The position numbers and the translations under genes are program-made. The notes under the pieces were generated by a model. That model did no database searches and was not told the DNA's origin. It saw only the letters and a list, made by a program, of their open reading frames with translations. This document shows, piece by piece, positions 44,943 through 57,097 of a stretch of DNA of 64,000 nt. Where the stretch lies: NCBI GenBank assembly GCA_963971285.1, contig OZ020257.1, forward strand, positions 11,360,602 through 11,424,601, given 5' to 3'. Each line of letters starts with the position of its first letter. The stretch's first letter is position 1. Source of the DNA: Astropecten irregularis (taxonomy: Eukaryota; Echinodermata; Asteroidea; Paxillosida; Astropectinidae).

Positions 44943-45137
44943 AGGGCGTTACGAAACGAATCCATCCTACAATAACGGGTACCAAAATAGAGGCTTTTGG
45001 CTGTGGTTCGGAAGAAGATTGGTTGGCTTGAAAAGGGAAACAGCTTCAATGAAAATCCACAACCTGTATTTTCAGCGCATGGATGGCAGAGCTGGAGCCT
45101 GAGCCTATATAGCCCGAGCCCCCGTTTCGTAAACGCC
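44943..45137. mobile_element. GCGTTTACGA-ended MITE, copy 2
   Basis: It starts GGGCGTTACGAAACG and ends CCCGTTTCGTAAACGCCC, with the family interior (AATAGAGGCTTTTGGCTGTG, AGCTTCAATGAAAAT). Shorter than the other copies because the left subterminal GGCTC segment is lost. Confidence 0.75.
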
Positions 45138-45420
45138 CATAATTAGATAGTCGAATGAGAATCAATGTTGCTGACGTATCCCATGTCACGTCTACGTGTG
45201 GAACTGCCAGTTAACTGACACATTGACCACTCCAATCACTATCAATTAATGTTTTACCAAGACTATAGACCATGGCCTGTGTAGTTGCTGGTTCTGTCGG
45301 TCGAGTCGAATCGAGTGCTCACTGCTTGGCACAGATAAACAGCTAAATGAATTTGGACAAACACTTCACAGGTTGTGCTGTGAGTTTGAATCAGTAAAAG
45401 CTAAGCACAACATGATTGTT

Positions 45421-45655
45421 CTAGCCTCAAGAATGTAAGTAACATAGAGCTATATTAAAATTACTAGAGCGCTAGCTCCGCGTTCTCCGTGCGTAGACGC
45501 TTTGAAGCCGTCCTGGGCGCAGTCATTTTGAATTTGAGTGCTGTCTGTAGAAAAAGAACACTTTGACTCAAGAATGTAAGTACCATAGAGCTATATTAAC
45601 ATTAATTCTAATATAGCTCTATGGTAAGTACTCACTTTGTCTACAGCGCATGCCC
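45421..45655. repeat. Inverted and direct repeat cluster
   Basis: CATAGAGCTATATTA occurs at 45443-45457 and 45583-45597, then inverted as TAATATAGCTCTATG at about 45608-45622. The outer parts CTGTAGAAAAAGAACACTTT and CACTTTGTCTACAG are also inverted around the 45600 centre. A small foldback element of unknown family. Confidence 0.6.
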
Positions 45656-45892
45656 AATCAGGCACACCAACATGGCACACACTGGTTTCATTTCGACGCA
45701 ACGATATACACTTATTGGTCAATTATACAATTCGAATCACTCCGGCACCAGCCTAATTAAATGCTACGCTCCGTCAGTTTGCTACAAGCGAGGCCGATAC
45801 TATAACAAGATACTCAATACGCATATCATGAGAAATCCCATACTTTCAGGGTAGTCCACCCAACAAGCGACAGATGGGAAAGACATTTGTGA

Positions 45893-45912
45893 CACGTGAC
45901 ACGTGACACGTG
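45893..45912. promoter_or_regulatory. Three CACGTG E-boxes in a 7-bp tandem array
   Basis: CACGTG occurs at 45893-45898, 45900-45905 and 45907-45912 within repeats of GACACGT, followed by GACGCGTG. It could be a microsatellite or a bHLH-site cluster. Confidence 0.4.
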
Positions 45913-46239
45913 ACGCGTGCGCATAAACATGGCCGGCTTCCTTTAAAGGTGTATTTTTTGTGAACTTGGCAAAGCCCCAGGATCGCAACATAAGTTGTGA
46001 TTAATCAGAGCCGTGACTGGGATTCCAAGGCATGTGATGCGGAAATTATAGGTCAAGCATATTATTTGTAACATGACCTTATTTTTCTCAATGGTTCAAA
46101 ACAATCTCAACGACAAAGGGTCTTGAGCAATCTACCTTAATATCAAACACATATCTATTAAAATTAATTATCAATCCTTGGGGTATAGCGGTATGTGCGT
46201 AGTTTCATGGCTTTCGACTGCCAAAGCGAACAAAGATAG

Positions 46240-46599
46240 TTAAAGGTAATATCATGCTTTTTGTTGTCAAAGAATTACAGATTGATTGGCAAAATCAAGG
46301 AAGATACAGAAACACTATCTGTACAAATTTCAGCCCAATACGGTGAGAAAACAGTGAAAAACTGCCACAGTATTTCGTAGGTTTTTCTCTTTTATTTTAG
46401 ATTCTTAAACGATAAAAAAAAAAATTGGTTACTTGTTTTACTCTTTTCTTGATTAATACAGCATTTCAGACAGAAGATTTTTAACGGTATGTTTCTACAA
46501 TGATCTCAGTCCATTTTTATACCATGTAAGTTATACGTAAATCGGTGAACATTTCTGTTTTGGTTTCCTACCAAAGGATGATACAACATGTACCTTTAA
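46240..46599 (+). mobile_element. TTAA-flanked MITE, full-length copy
   Basis: TTAA-AGGTAATATCATGCTTTT at the left and ACCAAAGGATGATACAACATGTACCT-style right end followed by TTAA. The interior matches the 4048 copy throughout. Confidence 0.8.
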
Positions 46600-47459
46600 T
46601 GTGATGGCGTCTCTTTAACACAGCAAAACCTAAAAAAAAACACCATTAACAATGATTCTCAAATGTTATTATATTATTACCAATATAAGAACTATTTTCA
46701 CTATCCCCGTTACCCCGTGCACGTAGATACAACCACCCACCAGTCTGTGTTTGTTACATGGCAATAGGCCATACTATACTTTGGTCGCGTGATTTCCTGA
46801 AGGAAGTGAAGTTGAAAAGAAACAAATGGAGAACACATGCCCGTATATGAATATGATTTCATTTTAGTCTATTTTGTATGGCCTATATAATACACCGTAT
46901 CCTTAGCTTAGAGGAAAAGGCGCCACGGCCTGCACAATTTATACACTTAAGTGCCTCTCGTGCTAAAAACTGCACTGGTTCGGCTACGGGGGAAGTTCGT
47001 TTCCAGCATTCGGTTACCACGCTCTCTCGTTTGTATTATTTTTACAGAGTGCCAGAAAAATCACAAATTTGGGGATCTTCACAATTGTCCTCGGGGGATT
47101 ATTTTATTCACTCATAAAAAAAAATGTATTTGATATTTTTGTTGGTCAGTGCATGCGACGACGCGGATGTGCTGTTATTCTGGTCAGTGTGTTAAATATA
47201 CGGCAGCTATAGAAGAGAGTGCATCGCATTGCCACGGGTTAGGATAACCTGAGTCTGCCGTCACAGCTCGTCAATATGCGTCTCGCGTCTGATAATGCGC
47301 ACGTCAGAGTCCTGACAGGTAAGTGGACATGTTTTTGGACATTCGACTTTTTGATGTCTGTGAAGTACTTTACGATGTGTTCCGTATCTGCCCAGAGCGT
47401 TTACTGGTCCTTTTTCATTTTTCCAATTTTAAAAACTGCGTAATTATTATCTGTTCCAC
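46600..47459. other. Gene-free interval
   Basis: AT-rich with no recognised gene. The 47140-47330 part is slightly GC-richer. No repeat ends found. Confidence 0.35.
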
Positions 47460-47764
47460 TTAAAGGGCATGTGCAACGTTGGTAAAGGTTACATAACAGC
47501 ACACACACTTTATGCATGTACATGAAATAATAAGCCTGTAAAAAGTTTGAGCTCAATCGGACATTTGAGTCCCGAGAAAATAGCGAAAACCCGACACAAT
47601 GTTTCTTATAAAACATAAAGGATTTTTAATCTTGCCAAGATCACAATGTTTTTGTGATATATTTTAACGGTATGTTTCTTTCAGCACCATCTTCATACCC
47701 TAAAAGTTAAAGAATGTGAACATTTTAGTTTCGGTTTGTTACCAATGTTGTGCATGCCCTTTAA
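47460..47764. mobile_element. Related TTAA MITE subfamily with different terminal sequence
   Basis: The ends are TTAA-AGGGCATGTGCAACGTTGGT and ACCAATGTTGTGCATGCCCT-TTAA, perfect TTAA on both sides. The terminal sequence differs from the main family, but the interior shares GGTATGTTTCT, CACCATCTTCATACCCT and GTGAACATTT. This marks a subfamily with its own ends. Confidence 0.8.
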
Positions 47765-49579
47765 TACCAGAAGGTATTTGTGATAGCGCCCTCTTGTGAA
47801 TCAATTTCGAGGCAAACATGTTCACGTTTTTTGTTTATCTCTACCCTTTCCCAAAATATCATCGAATTTGGAATTGTCGGCAGTTGGAATACTATGAAAG
47901 AGCGCGAACGTATGCGAAGCATTTTGAAACGGCAGTTATACCGGATTGATAGTGATGCATGGTTTTATGCTGGGGTTGGAGGCCTTGAGAACCTCCTTTT
48001 GGTTTCGAAGCTTTTTATCATCGAGCTTAAAAATGTATGGACTCTATAATGGCAGGACGTGAAACTGCGCGAATGTACCGTAATCTTTGCAATGTATTGC
48101 TGCCCCGAGTGTGTCTCACACAGTGACTTAGTGAGAGTACATGTATGCCTATATCGTTGAGTTTATCACAGGGGCACGGTATAGTCCTTTAAGAACTTGG
48201 CCAAGTGGACACGGGTTTGCCGCCAGAGGGCCTCTCTGTGATGGATAACTTCTTCAGCGTGTTGATAATAGTGGAAGGAACCGACATGTCTGTTAAGATT
48301 AGACCAATCAGCTTCGCCCCTATTATGCGGTTCACCAATCAGCACTTGTGTTAAAGCACCAATCAGAAATCGTCTCTGTCAAGCAGAATGCAAAACGTCA
48401 ATAGTTCAAAACAGGTTAACTCTTCATTATCTACAATGATAGAGTTGACTGGAGTCGTATTAATAGAAATCATCAATGCTGAGTTGAACTCACCATACCA
48501 GTGCAACTGTTGCCGCAAACAAACGCCAATTTCACTCCTACAAACCTGCAGATAATTATTTTCCTTCAATTGATTACCTTTCCCAAAGTTTCCCAAACAG
48601 AATGACCGGTCAGTTGAATTGGTCATCAACAGAGGAATCCATCTCTTGATGAAAGTTCAAAGCAACAACTTCCTTTAGAAAATTCCTCAACTTCTACACG
48701 GCGAACAACTTCCAAGTGTGTTTATTGACGGGGTTCAATGTGACAACTAAATTGGCCACTTGCATTTTCATTGTAATTAAATTGAATTCAATCTTAATAA
48801 CTTGAAATTATCCGAACTTCTGCGTTCTTTTGTGGGAGCCTAACAAGGGGTCCCCTGTATTAGTGACGGTACGTGGCTTTAAATGAGCCCGCCGATATAA
48901 AGACGAACACCGCACGTACTTGGCATACCATTCACTGAAGAGGTACCGGGTTGCATTGTGGCAATGATCCCTTCAGAAGCTATAAGTCCGTGGATCAGTC
49001 ACTAGGCCCATGGTGTACCGTACAGGTATATTGGCCTTTATCGAGCCTGCTTTTAAAAAGAAAACCTTCAACGGGGTCTACCTTGACTCTCCACTGTAAG
49101 AATACGGTTTGAAAAGTCAATACTCAGTCCAATTACAATTACCGGGTCATCCATTTATCAACCGGAGTGTCAACACGGAGAAACGGCATTCACTTCCACG
49201 TCTAACTTGGTGTTATTTGCTCGTGCAGAACTTGTTGTTGCGCGCACGCGATACATTTTGCATTTGCAATCGTAAACAAAATTGGCATTGGCAGACGCGC
49301 AAAATCTATGATTGGTCTTTAAAACTGCAATTTATTACTAACGTGATCGGACATTTGCCAAATTGAAGATGGAGTTCAGTTCAGGTCATTGTGGTCTTCC
49401 ATGCAGCCGTCCAATTTTAGAAAAAGTATACATACATTTAAAATTAAAGTTTTTAAATTTAAGTTAAATCTTTGTGATTTCCGACACCAAAAGATGGTTG
49501 GCAAAATGCGCCTATCTTGAAAAAAAAGGTCTTGTCGATTACAATGAAGCCACGACTGGTCTCGTCATAATCATTTATC
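47765..49579. other. Gene-free interval
   Basis: The open frame at 47780-48049 has no recognisable domain. No repeat ends are visible. A GCGCCCTCT word is at 47786-47794. Confidence 0.35.
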
Positions 49580-49808
49580 TCAGGGCGTTTACGAGGCTCA
49601 GGCTCCGTCTCAGCTCCGGCCTCCATTTCATGAATCCATTCTGGTATCAGAATAGAGGATTTTGGCTGCGGTTCTGAAGTAGATTCTCTGGTTTGATGAG
49701 GAAAAACGAAGCTTCAGCTTCAATGTAATACAACAACCTATAATTATTTTCAGCACATGGATGACATAGCTGGAGCCTAAGTCTCAGCCCCCCCTTTCGT
49801 AAACTCCA
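49580..49808. mobile_element. GCGTTTACGA-ended MITE, copy 3
   Basis: It starts GGGCGTTTACGAGGCTCAGG and ends TTTCGTAAACTCC. Inside are AATAGAGGATTTTGGCTGCG and GCTTCAGCTTCAATG. About 230 bp, non-coding. Confidence 0.75.
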
Positions 49809-51329
49809 TCAGAGTCTCTTTAATACGCCAACAGCGCCCTCTATGAGAAATACACGTGGCCATTGGGAGATAATGTCAAGCACCACCCACATAATGCATG
49901 TTCATGTCACTCAACTTGTCAAAGGCACCGTTCCGTTTTATGATGTGATGCTTTATGGAGACCTGCCTTCAAAATGTCATACCTACCATAACTCTCCGTG
50001 TGTGTATAGTTTTAGGATAAAGTAATCCCACATTAACTTCGCTGCACACTCCCCCTTTTGTGTTCCAAAGCTCCTCCCCCTCTCAATTAGGATTCTGAAG
50101 CACCCCGATTATTAATCACCACGATGCGACGGGGCGCAAATCTAATTCATCCGGCCCGTGGCCCAATACGGTGTTTAACCACCCAATTTGTTATAATAGA
50201 GGAGCACACACGGTGCCTAGGTTGAAGTGCCATCCATCATTGCCTGAGCCCAGGCCTGGCTTTGTCATGTATTTTCCCCTATATAATGTTTACCCTTTGC
50301 CACTTAATTGACTGCTTGCCAGCATTAGCAAAACAAAACAGAGAAATATTCTTCTGACTGTTCCCCTCCCCTCGGGGGCTGGTATGGTCCCAATGTTGGT
50401 ACAGTTACTGACACCCTCTGATAAATGGGGATGTGCGACATCAGTTCACCCACCCACTAGGGCAATACGCTCAGATTTCAAGATGTGGAATAACTATACG
50501 GCAAAAAGCACAACACTAGTATATAATTTTGATTGGAGTCAATAAAATAAACACTGAACAGCCCAATAGAAGCACATAAAATGGTAGAATCTCAAAGCCT
50601 CGCATCCGGCGTACTATCCTATTCCTCTACTTGTTTTTCCATGCCCTCAACCAGTGAATTCAAACCGTTGGTCTTGGAAATCAAAACCTACGAAATTCAA
50701 TTTGGCAACTGGGATGTGTGACGGGGGCTCGGTATGAACCGACCGAAGGGTCACGAAGGTCAGAACTGGCACAATTTATGAGACCCTAGAAATTTACAGG
50801 TTTTGTACCCATATAAGACCGACCAGTTTACCATATGAAAGTTGGTCCACTCACAATTCATTCTTCAGCGTTTTGGATATTAATGAAAAGAAAGACACAT
50901 CGGGATACATAATGGCTGAGAACATTTTCAGGTCAAATGCGTAGGTGTGCGTGCTGTGGGGCTTGAACACCTTTCCTTTACGGTACTGCTGCATCAGTTG
51001 ATGTGGTTACCGTTGCACGGGATGGTTGAAGGGACAAGTTCTCGATACCTGGTTTGGATAAAAACTAATTGGGCTGATTGTTCTTGGCGTGCGCACAAAA
51101 TTGAACAATTAAATAGCACCGCGTGTCGTCTCGAATCATATATATTATGGTCATGTCATATTACATAAAATGTGAAACCACACTCTGTAAGCCCTGATGT
51201 TAACCATGACTCTCAAACAAAAATGTACAGTCCGGCGAAGGAGCTAGCTAGCAAAGCCCAGCCCAAACTTGATTGGTTGTTGTGGTGTTGACATACACAC
51301 ACTAGCTTGTTGACTTGTTTATTGTCCAC
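49809..51329. other. FoxB far-upstream flank with a candidate regulatory block
   Basis: 50050-50460 is free of the window's repeats and contains homeodomain-type sites (GATTATTAATCAC, CTAATTCATCC, TAATTGACTG) within otherwise mixed-composition sequence, 1.5-2 kb upstream of FoxB. It is a candidate enhancer on context only. No gene seen. Confidence 0.35.
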
Positions 51330-52005
51330 AAGGTGTGTGTGGTGATAATAAGATCACGGTACTTGGCCCGAGCGAGCGGCGAGATACGCCCACCGTGGCC
51401 CGTGATTGACAGGCGAGTCTGTCTGTAATACGCTGGCCGAGCACAACGGGGAGCCCGTTGCTTTATCAACAAGCGCGCCCGCCTACATTGGTGGGCCCCG
51501 GTGATGCCATGTCGTCAAGCGATTGGTACAGTGTCTTTTAGTCTCACTTGGCAGGTAGGGGAGTTCAGGCCCGTGCATCACGCTGACGCTGCCCTCCCTC
51601 GGCCCAACGGTTGGTTAAGTACCTGATCACCTCCAGCCTTCTTCTTGAAATTGAAAAGAGAGGCAATTCGTGGACGTGTGAAGTTGGTGCGTTGCTCTCC
51701 GATGCCCTCCGACATACACTCACATTCTGACAATTAGCCACATCAGAAGAGGAGCAAGTGTACGCCATGAACATGCTGGCAAATCCGCTGCATTTTACTC
51801 ACTCATCATAATCACCGGACCTCTTTCATCGGTCACCAAGCTTAACACCTCGGCCCGTTCGTTCTCTAAACCTGAACTAAAAACAAATAGATAAGTCAGC
51901 AGATTTGCCGTTTGTCGTCTCTACCTTTAATACGAGGATTCCTGATTGCCGGTTGTTTGGACTTTTTTTTGACCGAGGTGTTTGCTCAAGGACTTTGAAG
52001 TCGTC
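51330..52005 (+). promoter_or_regulatory. Proximal upstream region of FoxB
   Basis: GC-rich DNA at 51360-51560 precedes the gene. It holds an exact PBX-MEIS decamer TGATTGACAG (51403-51412) and GATA-type words (GATAATAAGATCA at about 51343-51355). No TATA box is obvious near the start codon. The 5' UTR must lie in the last few hundred bases, but the transcription start cannot be placed. Confidence 0.45.
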
Positions 52006-53004
52006 ATGCCTCGACCAGCTAGGAGCACGTACAGTGACGCCAAGCCCCCGTACTCTTACATCTCCCTGACGGCGATGGCAATCCAGAACTCCGGTGAGAA
52101 GATGCTTCCCCTGAGTGATATCTACAAGTTCATCATGGACCGCTTTCCCTACTACCGTAAGAACACCCAGAGATGGCAGAATTCTCTCCGGCACAATCTG
52201 TCCTTCAATGACTGTTTCATCAAGATTCCACGCCGACCAGACCGCCCGGGCAAAGGCAGCTACTGGGCCCTACATCCCCTCAGTGCTGACATGTTCGAGA
52301 ACGGTAGTTTCCTGAGACGTCGGAAGAGATTCAAGTCCCCCAGGATTACTGCCATCGACCACAATCTCCAGATCAAGCAGATTGACTCTGCCAAGATCTT
52401 CCAGGAGCAGGCGAAGATTGGACTGCCGCCGTTTGCCGCTCTTGGGTCCCTGTCACCGTACGCTATGCCCGTACCGAGCATGGCCATGACATGTTGCACG
52501 GCCAGCTCGCCTACCTATCCATCCAAACACAGTCTCATCCCATCTACCAGTCCCACCATGAAACAAGCTTTTACCATCGAGAACATCATCTCACCGGACT
52601 TCAAACCGTCCGCAGCCAAGCCTGCACCGCAGACGGCCAAGAGCGCCAGCCCAGCACAGCCGGCATTATCAACCACGACGTGCAGTTCAACCTTACCGAG
52701 TCCGACGTTTACGAGCAAGGGGGCATGGCCCTCGATCGCCTCGGTGGCCGGCCGGTGTGTCCCTCCCTTGTCTCCGGAAGAGCGGGCGTACCTGAGCGAG
52801 TACACGGCCCACTGCAGAACAATCTTACCGCCGTCCTTTCCACCGACACCTGCGTTCCCCCTACCGATAAAACCCACCGTTCACGGCCTGGGCATAACCT
52901 CACACGCCGGTGCAGCTCTGCCGTCACTATCCACATCCGGACCCATCCCAGTTGTGAATGACGGTGCGCTCTTATCAAAGTGCAATAGGCCAACACTTGT
53001 ATAG
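52006..53004 (+). CDS. FoxB forkhead transcription factor
   Basis: A 332-residue, single-exon gene, as is usual for FoxB. The start at 52006 gives the family N-terminus MPRP...[15 protein letters not shown]; a longer frame begins with TTG at 51982 and is not used. The forkhead DNA-binding domain covers about residues 13-110, with the recognition-helix segment [17 protein letters not shown] (57-73) and wing sequence PGKGSYW, ending in the basic RRRKRFK. An eh1-like Groucho-binding motif, FTIENIIS, is at 189-196. The linker and C-terminus are rich in Ser, Pro, Ala and Thr. It should bind forkhead sites in the nucleus and, through eh1, repress. In other animals FoxB acts in neural and ectodermal patterning. 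The stop is TAG (53002-53004). Confidence 0.96.
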   Translation: MPRPARSTYSDAKPPYSYISLTAMAIQNSGEKMLPLSDIYKFIMDRFPYYRKNTQRWQNSLRHNLSFNDCFIKIPRRPDRPGKGSYWALHPLSADMFENGSFLRRRKRFKSPRITAIDHNLQIKQIDSAKIFQEQAKIGLPPFAALGSLSPYAMPVPSMAMTCCTASSPTYPSKHSLIPSTSPTMKQAFTIENIISPDFKPSAAKPAPQTAKSASPAQPALSTTTCSSTLPSPTFTSKGAWPSIASVAGRCVPPLSPEERAYLSEYTAHCRTILPPSFPPTPAFPLPIKPTVHGLGITSHAGAALPSLSTSGPIPVVNDGALLSKCNRPTLV

Positions 53005-54860
53005 CTAGACACTAAAAGAAGGTAACTCATTCTACCTAAACTCTCTCTCTCCTCACCATTCAACATGTGACAGTATAACCAAGAGTAATATTCTGAGATG
53101 CACTCAATTTGGTTGTGTTGGACCAAACCGTTAACGGAACACCGTTCCTTAAAGGTGTGTACATAAAATCATAATGTTTTCATTTCAGAATTTCAAGATG
53201 ATATCAAATTTGCCAGTAACTATGTATTATCATGCCTTTGTTGCAGATGTATTGATCATTTCCATCCAAGACCTTAACTTGCCTCTTTTTAAGACTTCCT
53301 CAAGTAACTTTGCAAACTTTTTCAAACTTCCACATCACAAGTTTTAGAAACAATAAGAAAATAGAAGATTGTGCGTCTTGCAGGTGTACAATCTACTTTA
53401 ATAATGACGTCAACCTGAGCATGCGCTCTATCAAAGATTCAAGTTCTAGTCTGTGCCAAACAACTAATCTCAATTTTCTCACAGAAATGAGAACAAACTC
53501 ACTGAATATCCTAGTTCGCAAACTATTATCAATTCACTGCGGTTAACCGTGAGGAAAATTGCATATTTTACACCAATGATGCTGATAAGTCCAGTTAACA
53601 AAAAAAAAAACCAGGAGAAATATCTCAACTGCTGTAAAGTTATGGAAATTGATTATATCCAGTGAATATCTGTGGGAAACTGATGATATCTGTGTAATCT
53701 TCTATCACCATCTGAATCAAATTGGCACTCAACACCGAGCAGAACTGCTCTTAAATAGTCGGCATATTTCATATTTCTTACTATCCACGATGACAACTGA
53801 ACTAACTTTCCATGAAATAATTTGTCACTTAACACATAAATCCCGAAGTTTGCCCAAACTATTTGCACTCGAGCTGTACACCATGTATTGTGATTCATTT
53901 ACCAGAAAGAGACACGATTAAGGAAATTGGCCTGTCAAATACCAGCAAAGTTTGGAAAAGAACTTTGCACATTGTGGAGTATTTTACAAATTTGGCACTT
54001 TAACTATAATTAAATTGTGGAAACAAGTCATTGATTAATATTGTTCACCACGCGTTCTACAATCGCTGTAAGCAGCTAGTATATTGTTCTTTGAATTATA
54101 TTCAATGTTAAAATTTAACAAAATCTTCTGACAAAAGAAGACAAAATTCTTCTCGCGAAGCTGAAATTGCTTTTCATAAACTTTAAAAGTTCACACAACT
54201 TGCAGATAATTCAATATTTTAGGGTTGTTTCTTTTTTGACAGTGTGATTTTCAATAATAATCATCAACAAAGGTAGAGATAATATGCCTGTATTGCAAAT
54301 ACTTTCACCGATTCCAATAATATTGTAAGATTTGATTCTTTCTTTCGCTTCGTGTATATTTGACTAAGAATTGTACATATACTATGCCAACTACTGGCCG
54401 TTGTATTCATTGTAAATTGACTGCTTTGTACAAAACAAAACCATTTTGACGGAACAACGAATTGTGTAATCTCCGATTTCGTTTTGAAATTTATTTTATG
54501 TTGATTTTTCCCACCGATTTTTGATCTCCGTTGGTCGCCACGGAGATAGTTTGTGCATGGACAAATCTTGTGATGTCTTGTTGACGCACACTGACCAATG
54601 AGAGAAATTGTAGTTTAGGGTTTTATTGGTAATTGGTCGTTATAGAGGATCTGTATTTTTTGTTTTTCAAATTTCGATCATTTGTCATCTTTAATTAATA
54701 TTCTTCACGATTTGAAAATTGGTCCATTCATGTTTGGCTTAAATACGAAACTTTACATCAAGTATGTGCATTACTACAGCAGAAAAGAAGCAAATTTCTC
54801 ATATTTGACGCGAAGGTGGTATACGTTGGCTCAAATGCAGGAATTATAACAATTTTGTCG
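53005..54860. other. FoxB 3' flank
   Basis: AT-rich sequence with no ORF of note, expected to include the FoxB 3' UTR. No AATAAA close to the stop stands out, and the first clear one is at about 54972 inside the duplicated segment below, so the 3' end of the transcript is uncertain. Confidence 0.4.
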
Positions 54861-54863
54861 AAA

Positions 54864-55223
54864 ATCGAATGCTTCTTTCTGATAAATTGCCAGTACTTCA
54901 TTGAAACACATCTTTGAACAATGTCTCTTTATTTAAACTGTTTCCAAACTTTGATAAGAGAAGAATTCGCCAATAAAATATGTAAGATGCACGATATTTT
55001 TTAACTATCCTGTACAAAGACAATGTCATATTTTGAGCACAAAAATTCAGATGCTTAGTTCTGTTAAATTGCCCGTCACTTCAATGAAACACATCTGATA
55101 AACAATGTTTCTTTATTTCAACCGTTTCCAAACTTTGGGGAGAGGGAATCGCCGATAAAATATGTAGTTTGCATGATATTTTGGAACTATCCTGTACAAA
55201 GACAACTTCATATGTTGAGCTCG
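54864..55223 (+). repeat. Tandem duplication of about 180 bp
   Basis: 54864-55047 and 55048-55223 are direct copies, sharing AATTGCC, TGAAACACATCT, CGTTTCCAAACTTTG-like, AATAAAATATGTA/GATAAAATATGTA and GAACTATCCTGTACAAAGAC. They differ at perhaps one base in six, so the duplication is old. Confidence 0.65.
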
Positions 55224-57097
55224 GTTTTGGTTCGTTTTGGACTTGACTGTTGTGAGCCTGGTCATATTTTATGTGAACATTTTACGCATTTGTCGACATA
55301 ATGTCAGCGGCTTTATGTTCACGCTTGGTTTGTTCGTTCCAGACGGACATCAATGTGTCTGCTCATACGGCTAGTTCAGCATTTCCTTTTCCGTGAGCTA
55401 TAGTTAAAATTCTCGTAACGTTCCTCAATACATATTGCATTAAAACATTTTTTCATCTAAAGTACAGAGTTATACGACCGTCAAGCTTTTTTTTAATCAC
55501 AACCAATTTGAACAGTTGTAGAAATTGACAACTGTACTCCGAACTGTTCAGGAATTAATGTACTAATTTATCGCAAATGTCATTTTCTAGTTTTAAAGAA
55601 TATTTTAAGAATGAAAAGGCAAGAGCATTGTTAAAGTCAATCACCATTATACACTTTATTATATCATCGATGTCCCATTGATATTCGGTTCATAATTTAC
55701 CATCAGATCAGAATGGAAATAAACACGTGTACAAATCCTATGTGATGATAATCCTCATATACTTTGGTGACTTTGATACTGTTTTGTGCCAGCAATATTT
55801 GGAATGCAAGAGTGTGGTCAAAGACAACATTTTGTATACTAACCTCCGCCCTGACCAAAATAATTCCTGCGAAATTCATGACCGCCATGATCAAGAGAGA
55901 ATTTTATGACGTGCTATGGCCCTCTTGTAATAGTTTCATTTTATGTAGTATTCACAGTTATGATATACCACATACCTCAACAGTTAGAGTTCAACATAAC
56001 AGAGGCATAAAATTCAACATTCATCGGCAATAAGCCATGAAGTTTCTGACGAATCCACTGGGTGCTAACCGCCAATTTTATTGGCCATACTTTTGGAGGG
56101 AACACAATTTCCCCGAAGACCTAAAGACAACTCCTGCGTTCGCCAATTCCCTCTTCGACCGTCCGTGTTCACACGAGGCGGTTTCGATACAGGCGCTTCA
56201 TCGGGACCGCTGTTTACTTTAGCTCGGTTTGAAATCCCGAGCAGACGGCCCAGTGCGAACACAACCTAGGGATATTTTCTCGGAGTCAATTGGTTTTACT
56301 GTATAAAATCCCTAAAATTTCCGTACTTTATGCCATGTTGGCACTAGAAAGTTATTACAAAATTGTCCGATACGTGGCTCGAAGATATTTCCCCTAGTGA
56401 CACGCATCGCCACATTGTTTAAAGTAAACAGAACACTGGAAATTGTTTTTGGAATCAATGTGTTTTGGAAATGATTTTAAAACTGTTACTCATTTCCACA
56501 AAAGACATGTGGAGGTGCCAATTTTGTGACATACCCAGTCGTTGATATATTTTGAAAACAGTTTAGAAAGCTCTCTTTTAATTTTGCCAAAGCCATGACT
56601 AGCTCAAATTGTCAAATGCAAAGCAAAAATGACTAGAGGAACAACCTTTTTTTTCATTCGGGAGGAGTTTAATGCACTTTACATCTGACCATTTAATTCT
56701 CACTTCAGGTTCGCTGTGCTCTTTGAAAGCAAATATGCGAACAATAGAATACAATGCGTACATTTTCTTTTTTGAAAAAAATAAAGAAAAATATATGCAT
56801 TATACTCATATTATTTCCCCCAAAAAAATATTGCAAGCATGGCCGAAGGTATATATCGAGATAGACTTGCAATTCACAATGATATCTCGGAAAACAACAT
56901 AAATGTAGACAAGTTCAACCAATTTCAAAATTTGAAAATACATGTACATAAATGAATAACTCAGCTAATTAGACAAATGCTATTCCGCCTGCTCCATTAC
57001 AACTTTGAGAAAGATAACGAGAACTTGGAAGCTTTCCCTGAGAGATGACGTGAACAATGCTTGTTGAAATTTTAGAAAGTTGAAAGGGAAATCTCTC
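55224..57097. other. Gene-free interval
   Basis: AT-rich; short open frames at 55700-56270 have no recognisable domains. No repeat ends recognised. Confidence 0.35.

Noticed and set aside
51982-52005. N-terminal extension of FoxB from a TTG codon
   Set aside because: FoxB proteins begin MPRP. The ATG at 52006 gives exactly this start, and TTG is not a usual eukaryotic initiator.
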